From Caldifarciminota bacterium (GTDB lineage Bacteria; Hydrothermota; Tepidihabitantia; B3-TA06), in the NCBI GenBank assembly GCA_016934635.1, contig JAFGSK010000044.1, positions 62,001-126,000 of the forward strand: 64,000 bases of DNA. The letters are read 5' to 3'. Numbering within the stretch: position 1 is the first letter of the stretch; the number at the start of each line of letters is the position of its first letter. Shown here piece after piece: positions 26,793 through 35,600 of the stretch. The position numbers and the translations under genes were made by a program. The notes below the pieces were generated by a model. The model did not search any database and was not told the origin of the DNA. It saw nothing but the letters and a program-made list of their open reading frames with translations.

Positions 26793-28385
26793 ATGAAACC
26801 GAAACTTTCAACAATATTCGCCTTGATCCTGATACTTGCTGGCGGACTTCCCGCCGCATCAGGTATGGGATCGGACGAAACGGTTCCGATGATTCAATCC
26901 GGATGGATTGAAGGCACCAGACCTGTGGAAACCGAGGCGTCCGAAGGCGGAAAGATAATGACCGTCGACACCTGGTGGCGAACAGCCGGCAACTCGGAAA
27001 CCGTCCCTGGAACTCATTTCTTGGGAACAATCGACAACAAGGCGTTGGAGATAAGAGTCAATAATCAGCGGGCATTCCGGCTGGAACCGAACTACTCCGC
27101 ACCCAACGTTATCGGCGGGTACTCGGGTAACTCGATAGCCTCGGGCAAATGCGGTTCGACCATTTCAGGCGGCGGCGTTCAATACGGAGTTAACGCTATC
27201 AACGATAACTACAGCACTATCGGCGGGGGAAAAGGCAACTCGACCGACAGTATTTATGCGACGGTATCCGGCGGCTGGGTTAATATTGCGGGTGGATACG
27301 GTGCATCGGTAGGAGGTGGTTCATCCAACAGTGCGGATGCACGCTACTGTGTAGTGTCCGGCGGGTACGACAACGAGGCTGACAGCAACTACGCTTCGAT
27401 CGGCGGCGGATACCACAATCTGGCGAATGGTCAATACGCCAGGGTCGATGGCGGCAGGAACAATACCGCAGATTCTCAATACTGTTTTGTCGGTGCCGGC
27501 TACTCCAATCTGGCAAGCGACCGTTACGCGACCATAGGAGGCGGCTACGACAATTCTGCGGAAGCGGATTACACCTTCATAGGAGGCGGCTATATTAACA
27601 AAGCCAGAGGCAACTATGCTGTAGCTTCCGGCGGAAGATTCAGTTATGCCGACGGCGATTACTCGGTAGTGGCCGGAGGCAACGGAAACGACGCCGTCGG
27701 CAACTATTCCGTAGTATGCGGCGGATTCTCCAACGAAGCAACGGGCGGCTACAGTACTATCGGCGGGGGATATTCTTGTGAAGCAAGTGGAATTCACGCA
27801 ACAGTACCCGGAGGGAACGACAACGAAGCCAATGGGTATTCCTCCTTTGCCGCAGGATATAAGGCCAGGGCTAACCATAGCGGTAGTTTTGTGTGGGCAG
27901 ATTACCAAAACGGCGAGGAGATTGCTTCTACCGGAAACGACCAGTTCATCGTTAGAGCTGAGGGTGGCGTATGGTTCGGCACACACTCTTCACCGAGCTG
28001 GCCCACAGGCAGCTTCATAGCAACCTCCACCGGTGCCTACCTGTCCTCGGGCGGCACCTGGACCAACGCCTCTGACCGCAACCTCAAGGAAGGTTTCCAA
28101 CCGGTCGACCAGGACGACATCCTGGAAAAAGTCGCCGAGCTTCCCATAACCTCCTGGAACTACAAGTCGGAAAACAACTCGGTCAAGCACATCGGGCCCG
28201 TGGCCCAGGACTTCCACGCCGCGTTCGGTGTCGGTACGGATGACAAGTCTATCTCAACGATTGATGCAGACGGCGTGGCATTGGTGGCTATCCAGGCGCT
28301 TTACAAGGAGCTTAAGGAAAAGGACGCCGAGATTGCGGAACTAACTGCTCGTCTGGAAGCTTTGGAGGCATCACAAAACAAGTAA
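26793..28385 (+). CDS. Surface fibre protein: YadA-like head repeats and S74 chaperone end (copy 2)
   Basis: The 530-residue paralogue has the same plan: signal peptide, WIEGTRPVETEASEGGK, about fifteen head repeats (for example VSGGYDNEADSNYASIGGG), then SDRNLKEGFQPVD near residue 427, HIGPVAQDFHAAF and a terminal coiled coil. Start and end are nearly identical to copy 1 while the repeat block differs in length and sequence, as expected of a binding region under variation. The start at 26793 is chosen because GAGGAGG stands before it and a signal peptide follows; the open frame upstream overlaps copy 1 and is a shadow. A strong terminator follows 20 bp after the stop. Confidence 0.87.
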   Translation: MKPKLSTIFALILILAGGLPAASGMGSDETVPMIQSGWIEGTRPVETEASEGGKIMTVDTWWRTAGNSETVPGTHFLGTIDNKALEIRVNNQRAFRLEPNYSAPNVIGGYSGNSIASGKCGSTISGGGVQYGVNAINDNYSTIGGGKGNSTDSIYATVSGGWVNIAGGYGASVGGGSSNSADARYCVVSGGYDNEADSNYASIGGGYHNLANGQYARVDGGRNNTADSQYCFVGAGYSNLASDRYATIGGGYDNSAEADYTFIGGGYINKARGNYAVASGGRFSYADGDYSVVAGGNGNDAVGNYSVVCGGFSNEATGGYSTIGGGYSCEASGIHATVPGGNDNEANGYSSFAAGYKARANHSGSFVWADYQNGEEIASTGNDQFIVRAEGGVWFGTHSSPSWPTGSFIATSTGAYLSSGGTWTNASDRNLKEGFQPVDQDDILEKVAELPITSWNYKSENNSVKHIGPVAQDFHAAFGVGTDDKSISTIDADGVALVAIQALYKELKEKDAEIAELTARLEALEASQNK

Positions 28386-28405
28386 TTACACCCCCGAATA
28401 ACACA

Positions 28406-28433
28406 AAGGCTGGTCTGGGACCAGCCTTTTTTT
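28406..28433 (+). terminator. Intrinsic terminator after the fibre genes
   Basis: AAGGCTGGTC and GACCAGCCTT pair perfectly around TGG, followed by a T-run on the plus strand. Confidence 0.9.
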
Positions 28434-28448
28434 AATAAATTGAACTCG

Positions 28449-30179
28449 CTATCTGAGAAGAACCAACTTCTCAGTCAGCACAAAACCCTCAGTTTCCAGA
28501 CGGCAGAAATACAGTCCGGGCGCAGCCTGAGCTGAGTTCCAAGATACCGTGTATGTCCCGTCAAGTTGAGTACCGGTGAATATGGTCGTGACTTTACGAC
28601 CGTCTGTTGTGTAGATGGAAAGGTTAACCCGCGACTCACGCGGGATCGTATACCTGATTTGATAATTATCCTCAGTGGAAATCGACATAATATCCAGTCG
28701 GGTAACCGAACCTTTCCTAACCGGTGATTCGGCAATACCCGAGACCGCGTTTGAATATCCTGACCAGTTCATGCACTCGTCTCGAGCCTTAACCATGAAT
28801 ACGCCTGTGTAACCGGGTTCGAGCACGAAGGTCTCCTTTGAGCCCGGGGAGGAGGGTGCAGGCGGATTGGAAACGCTTTCGGCCTTGTTGTACCACCAGT
28901 CGAACGTGTCTGTCCCAACGGGTTCATTAGAGTAGCGGACCTCGTAGAGATAGGCGTTCCCCTGGGTGCCGTCGTCGCCCGGCGCTGTCCAGGAAAGCTT
29001 AATGCCTCCATTAACCTCTATTTCGAGGTCTGTGATGTCTGCGGGAGGTTCATCGTCGTCTGCGAAGATGTCACCCTGGGTTATACCGTACATAGACGGG
29101 CGAAGTTTCATGCCCGCGGTCGTCCCGATCGTATCGCCCGTTATGCGGTGCACCGCGATAGCCCGGCAATCGTAATGGCTGTAAATATCGGAATTAAAAA
29201 CGTAATAACTGCCGCTGAAGTAATAACCTTCACGAACCTTGGTGGCTGATGTCGTACTCCACTCCATGGGATCAAGGTAGACGACCTGTCCCGAAGGAGG
29301 GTCAAGTGTTATCTCAGCATCGGGTATGGGTGTACCGTTCAGGTTGAGTACCCTGCCGAAGACGAATGCCTTTAATGTATCCTGCTCGAACCCGAACGTA
29401 TCCCTGGCATATTCTTTTAAGTACTCCCAATCTGCGCGTTCAATCAGAAAAACAGGTTCCACTTCCAGACCCTCGTCATCCGGGATCACGAAATGACAGT
29501 AGGTGGCAAGGTGACTTGTATCTATCGAAGCATACGCTTCAGTGGTGCCTTCGAAGTTTGCGACTATGTTCAGATGACCTGTGGATGTGCCTGTGTATCT
29601 GTAAAATCCGTACTCGTTGGTGGTGGTGTTGGCGATTCCACAGAGATGGACCGACACACCCGATCCGATGGGGTTCTGGGTTCTCCAGTTCACGAGTGTC
29701 CCCTGTACCGTACCGACAGGCAGTTTCGGGGCGTTAATATTGACTAATCCAGCGGCCTTGAGATGGAGAACACTGCATTGCTTCCAACCCTCGGCAGGAT
29801 GATCGAAGAGAGAGTTTTCCAGAGCTACTCTCACGGTGTCGCCCGTTTCAGGGTTAATTATGTAAAAATCGCTGATCTCAAAGTCACTCGATTCGTTGAA
29901 TGTGTTAAGGAACTTATCTTTGTTAGTCATAGCTTCGAAGCTGTAGCCGACGATCGACTTCTCGAAGGAATATCGGGCGGTTGTAGCCACGGTTAAAGAT
30001 TTGTTGCTGTTGATATCCTTGAGTACTATCCGAACTTGCAGATCCTTGGGGCGTTCCAGTCCTTCAACAGCCAGATACACCTGGAATTTCAGGTACGGGG
30101 TCATCCCGTCGCACCTCTGACCTAATGATAGTAGCGCTGCTGCGAGCAAGGTGCAAAACATTATGAGCTTTCTTCTCAC
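28449..30179 (-). CDS. Secreted protein with carboxypeptidase-regulatory-like and Fn3-like domains and sorting domain
   Basis: The product (576 residues) has a signal peptide ending near LLSLGQRCDG, a strand-rich N-terminal domain, two carboxypeptidase-regulatory-like stretches (about 150-210, GTLVNWRTQNPIGSGVSVHL; about 260-330, VFGRVLNLNGTPIPDAEI), a fibronectin-III-like domain (about 380-470, DLEIEVNGGIKLSWTAPGDD) and a type IX-like sorting domain at the end (VNLSIYTTDGRKVTTIF, GLYFCRLETEGFVLTEKL). It is probably surface-bound. The start is the GTG at 30179, seven bases after AGGAGG; a longer frame from 30209 would place the ribosome site inside the gene. It has its own promoter, divergent from the gene at 30378. 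Confidence 0.75.
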   Translation of the reverse strand: MRRKLIMFCTLLAAALLSLGQRCDGMTPYLKFQVYLAVEGLERPKDLQVRIVLKDINSNKSLTVATTARYSFEKSIVGYSFEAMTNKDKFLNTFNESSDFEISDFYIINPETGDTVRVALENSLFDHPAEGWKQCSVLHLKAAGLVNINAPKLPVGTVQGTLVNWRTQNPIGSGVSVHLCGIANTTTNEYGFYRYTGTSTGHLNIVANFEGTTEAYASIDTSHLATYCHFVIPDDEGLEVEPVFLIERADWEYLKEYARDTFGFEQDTLKAFVFGRVLNLNGTPIPDAEITLDPPSGQVVYLDPMEWSTTSATKVREGYYFSGSYYVFNSDIYSHYDCRAIAVHRITGDTIGTTAGMKLRPSMYGITQGDIFADDDEPPADITDLEIEVNGGIKLSWTAPGDDGTQGNAYLYEVRYSNEPVGTDTFDWWYNKAESVSNPPAPSSPGSKETFVLEPGYTGVFMVKARDECMNWSGYSNAVSGIAESPVRKGSVTRLDIMSISTEDNYQIRYTIPRESRVNLSIYTTDGRKVTTIFTGTQLDGTYTVSWNSAQAAPGLYFCRLETEGFVLTEKLVLLR

Positions 30180-30209
30180 GGATCTCCTCCTTTGGTTTGG
30201 TTTATCCAA

Positions 30210-30237
30210 ACAATACCGATAAAGTGAATGTTGTCAA
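30210..30237 (-). promoter_or_regulatory. Promoter of the secreted Fn3-like protein
   Basis: On the minus strand TTGACA (30232-30237) and TATTGT (30210-30215) with a 16-bp spacer. Confidence 0.7.
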
Positions 30238-30344
30238 CCCTTTGGCAAGGCTGCAGATATTATGAAGTTAAGCGGCATGTCACCCCCTCTTACCTTTCCT
30301 GCAGCGAGGCTTTATCCCCGGTCAAGGCGGAGATATTAAGCGGC

Positions 30345-30372
30345 TTGACAAATGGCTTTGGAAACTCATTAT
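30345..30372 (+). promoter_or_regulatory. Probable leaderless promoter of the nuclease-like gene
   Basis: TTGACA (30345-30350) and CATTAT (30367-30372) are spaced by 16 bp, and the ATG at 30378 follows after 5 nt. The -10 is weaker than elsewhere. Confidence 0.5.
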
Positions 30373-30377
30373 ATAGT

Positions 30378-31574
30378 ATGGAATCCAAAGGAGAAGAACT
30401 TCTTCGGCTGTTCAATAGTAACTATTTCTTGAAAGAGTTTACATTTCGAAAAAAGGAAGTAGACAGTAATGAATTCACCGATGGTTTCATTTGGTTAAGA
30501 GATTATTTGCTTATCTGGGAACACAAGGAGAGAAACCCAAAGATAGCAACGTGTTGGCCACCATCTAAAGAAAGTCAGAGAAGGTGGTTTAAAAACAAGG
30601 TTCTCCGAATAGCAAAAGATCAAATTAAGGAAGATAAGGAGTTTTTTGATAAGATAATTAACACCAAATTTGCAAACCTCCGAGCACAAAAAATAGAACT
30701 AAGTTTCGATACAGTAAAAGAAAAACATTACTTGATCATTTATGATCCTCGTCACCCTATTCCTTCTGATTGCTTGGCTCAAAAACACTACCGGACAAAG
30801 AGCAAAACTTTCATTCACTTAATACATGTATATAATTGGGCTTGGATATGTAAATACTTGCAAACTCCGATGGAGACTATAGAATATTTGAGTTTTCGGA
30901 AACGATTTCTTACTTACTACCCAGATGCAAGAAATAAAAGTGAGAAATGGCTGTTAGGAAGGTTCTTAGCATCACCTAACGTACCTGATCCTGATTATGA
31001 TAATTTCCAAGAAGACTATGAAAAATGGGTTGACGATTTAGAGAATAAGGATGAAACTCTAAGAAAATTTGACTTTATTCTTAAGAACCTCTATGAAAAA
31101 ATAGATACAAAGAGAATGACAACAGAAGAATACTTCAAGTTATTATTGGAACTTGCACTTTTAGATCGGGTTGAGCGAGAAACATTCATAGAGCGTTTTG
31201 ATATAACACTCAAACAAGCCTGTGATGAATACTGTACACCTAATCGGGTCGTCTTTCATCGTGATTCTGGTGAAGTTGCTTTTGCATTTTGTCCACTTCC
31301 AAGAAATGAGTCTAAGGAGAGGCAAGCTGAATGGCTTAAGGCCTTCATGCAAATATGCAAGTATGATTTAAAGGTTGATAAATGTTTTGGTATCTGTATT
31401 AGAGCGGAATCGGATCGTGGTTTTTGGATTGAATGGGGGCTTATCTCTGATATCTGGAAATTCGATAAAAGAATGGAGGTAATTGTAGAAAAAGCAAGAA
31501 ATGATGGTGTATTAAGTAAAATGAAAGGCCCTCAAAAAATAAAGCGTTACAAATTCCGGAATGAAATTCAGTAA
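30378..31574 (+). CDS. AT-rich orphan protein with a PD-(D/E)XK-like motif
   Basis: The 398-residue protein is not recognised. Near the N-terminus DGFIWLRDYLLIWEHKER (about residues 35-52) has the spacing of a PD-(D/E)XK nuclease core: Asp42, Glu48 and Lys50. The rest is rich in Lys, Glu and aromatic residues, with no membrane helix or repeats. The gene is distinctly more AT-rich than its neighbours, which suggests recent transfer. The start at 30378 is chosen because it lies just after a promoter and because the longer frame to 30228 reads through the divergent promoter of the opposite gene. It may be a solitary restriction-type nuclease. It ends 4 bp from the convergent gltX. Confidence 0.6.
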   Translation: MESKGEELLRLFNSNYFLKEFTFRKKEVDSNEFTDGFIWLRDYLLIWEHKERNPKIATCWPPSKESQRRWFKNKVLRIAKDQIKEDKEFFDKIINTKFANLRAQKIELSFDTVKEKHYLIIYDPRHPIPSDCLAQKHYRTKSKTFIHLIHVYNWAWICKYLQTPMETIEYLSFRKRFLTYYPDARNKSEKWLLGRFLASPNVPDPDYDNFQEDYEKWVDDLENKDETLRKFDFILKNLYEKIDTKRMTTEEYFKLLLELALLDRVERETFIERFDITLKQACDEYCTPNRVVFHRDSGEVAFAFCPLPRNESKERQAEWLKAFMQICKYDLKVDKCFGICIRAESDRGFWIEWGLISDIWKFDKRMEVIVEKARNDGVLSKMKGPQKIKRYKFRNEIQ

Positions 31575-31578
31575 AGAA

Positions 31579-33012
31579 CTACCTCGGCAGCTTCCCCAAC
31601 CTCTCGAGCACCCTTTCCCTGCCCAATAGCACCAGGCAGTCGAACAAGGGAGGCCCTACGGTGCGGCCGGTTACTGCAAGGCGGACGGGGTGGATGAGGA
31701 GTCCTGCCTTGACGTCGAGTTCCTCGACTAGCTGGCGGAGCGCTTCCTCGGTGGACTCGACCGTCCACTCGTCGAGTTCCTCGATCTTGTCTCGGTAGAG
31801 TTTCAGTCGTTGGCTGACCGTATCCGGATCCTTGCGAAAGTGCTTTTCGAGTCCGCTCTCATCGTATGTGAGGTCATCGGAAATAAAAGGAAGGAGAGCG
31901 TCGTATATCTCGGCTAACGTCCTTGAGCGTTCGCCTATCATCGGCACTGCCTTGGACAGAAGCTCCTGTGTCGCGTACTCCGAAGGCAACTCGGTTCTCG
32001 TATACGCCAGCCAGTCGGTAAAAGCCCTTATAAGGTCTTCCGGATTCATACGCCGCATGTACTCGCCGTTCATCCAGGTAAGCTTTTGCATATCGAACAC
32101 TGCGTTTGATGTATTTATGCGCTCGAGTGAAAACAGATCCTCGAGTTCTGCGCGTGTCATAACCTCCCTGTCCTCACCAGGCGACCAACCCAGGAGTGCC
32201 AGGAAATTGACCAGGGCGTCGGGAAGATAGCCGAGTCTGCGGAATTCATCTAAGGACATGGCACCATGGCGCTTGGAAAGTTTTTTCTTGTCTTCACCTA
32301 GGATCAGCGGCAGGTGGGCGAATTTGGGTTCATCCCATCCCAGGGCTTTGTAGAGAAGAACTTGCTTGAAGGTATTGGAGATGTGCTCGACCGCGCGGAG
32401 AACGTGGGTCATCTTCATAAGATGATCGTCGATGACAACAACGAAGTTGTAGGTCGGGATGCCGTTCGATCTCACCGCAACGAAATCGTCGATATCCTTT
32501 GCTTCCCTCGTTATCTCGCCGTGGATTAGGTCGGAAAATGTGGTCGGACCGTCCGGGATACGCAACCGGATTGCCGGCTTTATTCCCTGCGCCTCGAAGG
32601 AGGCTTTTTCACTATCGGTTAGATTAAGGCAGCGGCGATCGTAGCGCCACACCCTGCGCTCGGTCTCGGCTCTCTTTCGTTCTTCTTCAAGTCGCTCCTG
32701 AGTGCAGTAGCATTTATATGCATGGCTTGTTTGCAGGAGCTTTTCAGCGTAGCTCTTGTATAAATCCATCCGCTGTGACTGGTAGTAGGGACCTTCGTCA
32801 AAGCGGATCCCGAGCCAGCCGAGACCTTTGATGATTGCCTGGGCAGACTCCTCGGTGGAACGGTCGAAATCGGTATCTTCAATGCGCAGGACGAAGGTAC
32901 CTTTGTTTTTGTGTGCGAAGAGGTAGTTGTAAAGTGCAGTACGCGCAAGACCTACGTGTATGGCACCGGTAGGTGATGGTGCTATTCTTACACGAACATT
33001 TTCCTCAGACAT
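31579..33012 (-). CDS. gltX: Glutamyl-tRNA synthetase
   Basis: The 477-residue class I synthetase charges tRNA-Glu (or tRNA-Glu and tRNA-Gln where amidation is used). Its signatures are APSPTGAIHVGLARTALYNY (HIGH-type, residues 10-29), GNxxxVVRSNG-like YNFVVVIDDHLMKMTHVLR near 190, and KKLSKRHG (KMSKS-type) near residue 245. The anticodon-binding region follows to the C-terminus, and the length is normal. TAGGAG precedes the ATG. The upstream 120 bp hold degenerate AGATT repeats. The gene is convergent with the AT-rich nuclease-like gene, with almost no gap between the stops. Confidence 0.97.
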   Translation of the reverse strand: MSEENVRVRIAPSPTGAIHVGLARTALYNYLFAHKNKGTFVLRIEDTDFDRSTEESAQAIIKGLGWLGIRFDEGPYYQSQRMDLYKSYAEKLLQTSHAYKCYCTQERLEEERKRAETERRVWRYDRRCLNLTDSEKASFEAQGIKPAIRLRIPDGPTTFSDLIHGEITREAKDIDDFVAVRSNGIPTYNFVVVIDDHLMKMTHVLRAVEHISNTFKQVLLYKALGWDEPKFAHLPLILGEDKKKLSKRHGAMSLDEFRRLGYLPDALVNFLALLGWSPGEDREVMTRAELEDLFSLERINTSNAVFDMQKLTWMNGEYMRRMNPEDLIRAFTDWLAYTRTELPSEYATQELLSKAVPMIGERSRTLAEIYDALLPFISDDLTYDESGLEKHFRKDPDTVSQRLKLYRDKIEELDEWTVESTEEALRQLVEELDVKAGLLIHPVRLAVTGRTVGPPLFDCLVLLGRERVLERLGKLPR

Positions 33013-33034
33013 CAGAACTCCTAAGATACTGTCT

Positions 33035-33084
33035 TAAAGATTCGAAGATTGGAAGATTACAAGATTTCAAGATTAGAAATTGGT
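33035..33084. repeat. Degenerate AGATT-type tandem repeat
   Basis: Five or so imperfect units of the form GAAGATTxxAAGATT lie between gltX and the decayed four-helix gene. Similar units occur at about 33450-33550 (other strand) and 61584-61638. Confidence 0.6.
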
Positions 33085-33442
33085 AGACTTTAGATACTTG
33101 ATGAATCCGGCAATGGACTTTGATATCTTCTCGCATAGCTTTTAGCCTTTATCAAATGTGACTATATCCAAATACTCTAAATCCGAGGCAACGTACAATT
33201 GACTTCTCAACTCGCCGCTCGATGCTTTAGCGATATTGAGGTATTGTATGTACTCTTTCTTGGACTGTCTTTCAAATCCCTCAGCTATGTTCGACATTAT
33301 CGAAACCGCACTCCTTTGAAGTTGATCTCTCAAGCCAAAATCCTTTGACAACTTGGTCTTTCCGGATAACTCGTAAATCTACTTTACCAGTTTCCTTTGC
33401 CAACTGCCAAACTTCCAGATCCTCGAACCTTTTAATTGCCAC
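33073..33442 (-). pseudogene. Decayed four-helix-bundle (23S rRNA intervening-sequence type) protein
   Basis: Pieces of the family are found in order: a start VAIKRFEDLEVWQLAK, then after a frameshift [57 protein letters not shown] and, after a further stop, KLCEKISKSIAGFIKYLK. At least one frameshift, a TAG in the second segment and a TAA near 33142 break the gene. The intact family is about 120 residues and is found in 23S rRNA insertions and elsewhere; its role is unknown. The remaining open frame of 69 codons is a shortened remnant. It lies between degenerate repeats and tRNA-Ser, a typical landing and decay site. Confidence 0.75.
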
Positions 33443-33555
33443 CCTTTAATCTCCGAATCTGCTATCTTTCAATCTGTAATCATCAACCGAAGGAAGACGA
33501 GTGAAACGAGTCGTCATCTGATATCTTAAAATCTTTGAATTTTCAAATCATCAAA

Positions 33556-33644
33556 CGGAGAGGGGGGGATTCGAACCCCCGGTACGGTTTTACCCGTACA
33601 ACCGCTTAGCAAGCGGGCCCCTTCGACCACTCGGGCACCTCTCC
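33556..33644 (-). tRNA. tRNA-Ser (GCT anticodon)
   Basis: On the minus strand the acceptor GGAGAGG pairs with CCTCTCC, followed by discriminator G. The anticodon stem-loop CGCTTGCTAAGCG gives GCT. A long variable arm (GTACGGGTAAAACCGTAC) and the T arm GGGGGTTCGAATCCCCC are present. The long arm and discriminator are typical of serine tRNAs. CCA is not encoded. Confidence 0.97.
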
Positions 33645-33687
33645 GATCATTATTCTAACGTGAAATTATACTGAGGCTATGGAAATG

Positions 33688-34146
33688 TCAACCAGGGGAT
33701 ATGAAACTTGGCATTGCCAGGGCGGCAGCGTAACTTAAGCCCATTACTACCACCGAGAGTAAATGGAGAATCAATATGACAACCGCCAGGATGGATACCG
33801 TTCTGAGCCTTCGCTGGTAGTAAATGAGTGATAACAAATCGCTTCCGGTAACAAAGGATTCGGCGTCATGGGCTGCACGAATCAGAACAATCCCGATGGG
33901 GATTAAAATGAATGAACATAGGACTGACAGGAAGCTCGAGCCGAAACCCACGAGCATGCCGTACCCGAGATCGGTAAATCCATCTACCAGACCGGCCATC
34001 AAGAGAACCGTTAACACGACCTGGACAAGAGCCAGAAGCCCGTAGACGAGTACAAGCCAGCCCAGGGCCAGTGTCCATCCCCTCGAACGCCAGATTTCTG
34101 CTTTGAGAAGCTCTATACCCTCTTTCAATTCAGATAAGTTAGCCAC
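33688..34146 (-). CDS. Small membrane protein, unrecognised
   Basis: The 152-residue product has an amphipathic N-terminus with a charged helix (ELKEGIELLKAEIWRSRG) and four hydrophobic segments at about 25-55, 62-90, 92-105 and 118-145. No family was recognised. It starts at GTG 34146 with GGAGGAA upstream. It is transcribed away from the protease-TPR gene, sharing a 113-bp divergent intergenic region. A TTGACT box near 34205 may be its -35 element, but the -10 is unclear. Confidence 0.6.
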   Translation of the reverse strand: MANLSELKEGIELLKAEIWRSRGWTLALGWLVLVYGLLALVQVVLTVLLMAGLVDGFTDLGYGMLVGFGSSFLSVLCSFILIPIGIVLIRAAHDAESFVTGSDLLSLIYYQRRLRTVSILAVVILILHLLSVVVMGLSYAAALAMPSFISPG

Positions 34147-34225
34147 AATTCCTCCGCGATAAGTTTACGGTACACCAGGAATAAGACTACGCACAAATAG
34201 GAAAAGTCAACTTAATCTTCATGGA

Positions 34226-34253
34226 TTGACACCGCCCAGGAATGAACTATATT
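34226..34253 (+). promoter_or_regulatory. Leaderless promoter of the first protease-TPR gene
   Basis: TTGACA (34226-34231) and TATATT (34248-34253) are spaced by 16 bp, with 6 nt to the GTG at 34260. An ATG at 34242 lies inside the promoter and cannot be the start. Confidence 0.75.
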
Positions 34254-34259
34254 TACTTC

Positions 34260-35513
34260 GTGAGGTACAAAAGCTCCATTAACAAAGGACTGTGGGGAGG
34301 TCTGGTACTGCTCCTTTCTGTGTTCAATCTGCTTCCGGCTCAAGCGAGCGTATCATCGATCGTAACCCGGCTGAAATCTTCCACCGTCACCATTATTACC
34401 TACGACGTAGAAGGCGAGTATCTGAGTACCGGTTGCGGTTTCTTCACATCCAAACAGGACGTTGTCACCGCAAGGCACGTAATCAAAGGGGCTTACTCCG
34501 CAGAGATTCAAACTTCAAATGGCAGATCATATTCGGTGAAAGAGGTGGTTGCCGAAGACAAGGAAGGAGATCTCGTAAGATTATCGGTTGACATACCGTC
34601 TGAGCTGGTGGATGTTATTGTAACTACCCCTGTTCCTGCTCAGGCAGGGGAGGGAATCGTGGTGGTAGGTCCTGAAACCTCGAACCGCTCCAAGGGGCGC
34701 GAGATCCTGGAAGGAAAGGTCTCGGCGGTTCGGCTGATTCAGGGGTTCGGGACCATCATTGAGATATCCGCACCCCTGACACCGGGCTACAGCGGGAGCC
34801 CGGTAGTCAACATGGCGGGCGACGTGATCGGGATTGCCACCTTCCAGGTCGTAGCGGAAGAGCAGGTTAACTTTGCAGTACCGGCTGAGCGGGTGTCACG
34901 CCTCATCCCAAGGGATCCTAAATCGCTGGGTCTCTGGGAGGCCGAACGCTCAAGGTCAGTCAAGGCATTAAAAGAAGACCTTTACCTTACTGGGATAGGC
35001 CTCTTGTGGGCAGAAGAATGGGAAACGGCCCTTTACTGTTTTAAGGGGGTTGTAACGGAAGATCCCCTTTATGTAATAGCCTATCCCTTGATAGGCCTGT
35101 GTAATCTGCAGTTGGGACGTTGGGATGATGCAGCCCAGGCCTACCGACAAACGCTCCTTATAGACCCTGACGACGCTACGGCATACAATCATCTCGCCAC
35201 TGCATACGCCAAGATGGAGCGTTGGGGTGAAGCGGTTGCCGCTTACAGGCAGGCGGCCAGGCTTGAGCCGGACGAACCTGCACATCTGTTTGGTTTGGGC
35301 ATCGCCTATAGCAAAGTGGGTGAGTGGACCAATGCTAGGGAAAGTTTTAAAGGGGCATTAGACCTGGATCCTCGTTTTGCGCAAGCGCATTACGGTCTTG
35401 GACTCTGTTACTGGGCTCTTGAAGACGATGATGCCGCCTGGCAAGAGTACTGGACCCTAAAGGAACTCGATGTCTATCTGGCAGAGGAACTGCTCGAAAC
35501 CCTGAAACAATGA
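34260..35513 (+). CDS. Exported trypsin-like serine protease with TPR repeats (copy 1)
   Basis: The 417-residue protein has a signal peptide (MRYKSSINKGLWGG, hydrophobic core, PAQA cleavage site) and a chymotrypsin-fold domain. The catalytic triad is visible: His in VVTARHVIKGA, Asp in AEDKEGDLVRLSV and Ser in LTPGYSGSPVVN. After about residue 235 come about five TPR units (for example AYNHLATAYAKMERWGEAV). There is no PDZ domain, unlike DegP/HtrA. It probably acts in the periplasm, with the TPR part selecting substrates or partners. The GTG start is fixed by the leaderless promoter; upstream ATG choices would put coding sequence in that promoter. A paralogue with its own promoter follows after 87 bp. 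Confidence 0.85.
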   Translation: MRYKSSINKGLWGGLVLLLSVFNLLPAQASVSSIVTRLKSSTVTIITYDVEGEYLSTGCGFFTSKQDVVTARHVIKGAYSAEIQTSNGRSYSVKEVVAEDKEGDLVRLSVDIPSELVDVIVTTPVPAQAGEGIVVVGPETSNRSKGREILEGKVSAVRLIQGFGTIIEISAPLTPGYSGSPVVNMAGDVIGIATFQVVAEEQVNFAVPAERVSRLIPRDPKSLGLWEAERSRSVKALKEDLYLTGIGLLWAEEWETALYCFKGVVTEDPLYVIAYPLIGLCNLQLGRWDDAAQAYRQTLLIDPDDATAYNHLATAYAKMERWGEAVAAYRQAARLEPDEPAHLFGLGIAYSKVGEWTNARESFKGALDLDPRFAQAHYGLGLCYWALEDDDAAWQEYWTLKELDVYLAEELLETLKQ

Positions 35514-35566
35514 TCCTAATCTCGGTCTGGAAGCACAGGTCTTGCGACAGCCGAATAAAACCCAAG

Positions 35567-35594
35567 TTGACACCCCAGGCTTTTATCCTATAGT
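35567..35594 (+). promoter_or_regulatory. Leaderless promoter of the second protease-TPR gene
   Basis: TTGACA (35567-35572) and TATAGT (35589-35594) are spaced by 16 bp, with 6 nt to the GTG at 35601. Confidence 0.75.
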
Positions 35595-35600
35595 ACAGGT

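Noticed and set aside
25307-28385. Repeated GGCGGAGG units as a CRISPR or satellite array
   Set aside because: The period follows codons of the head repeats and varies in sequence, so it is protein repeat coding.
34242-34259. ATG start for the first protease-TPR gene
   Set aside because: It lies between the -35 and -10 boxes; the GTG at 34260 has the right distance and gives a proper signal peptide.
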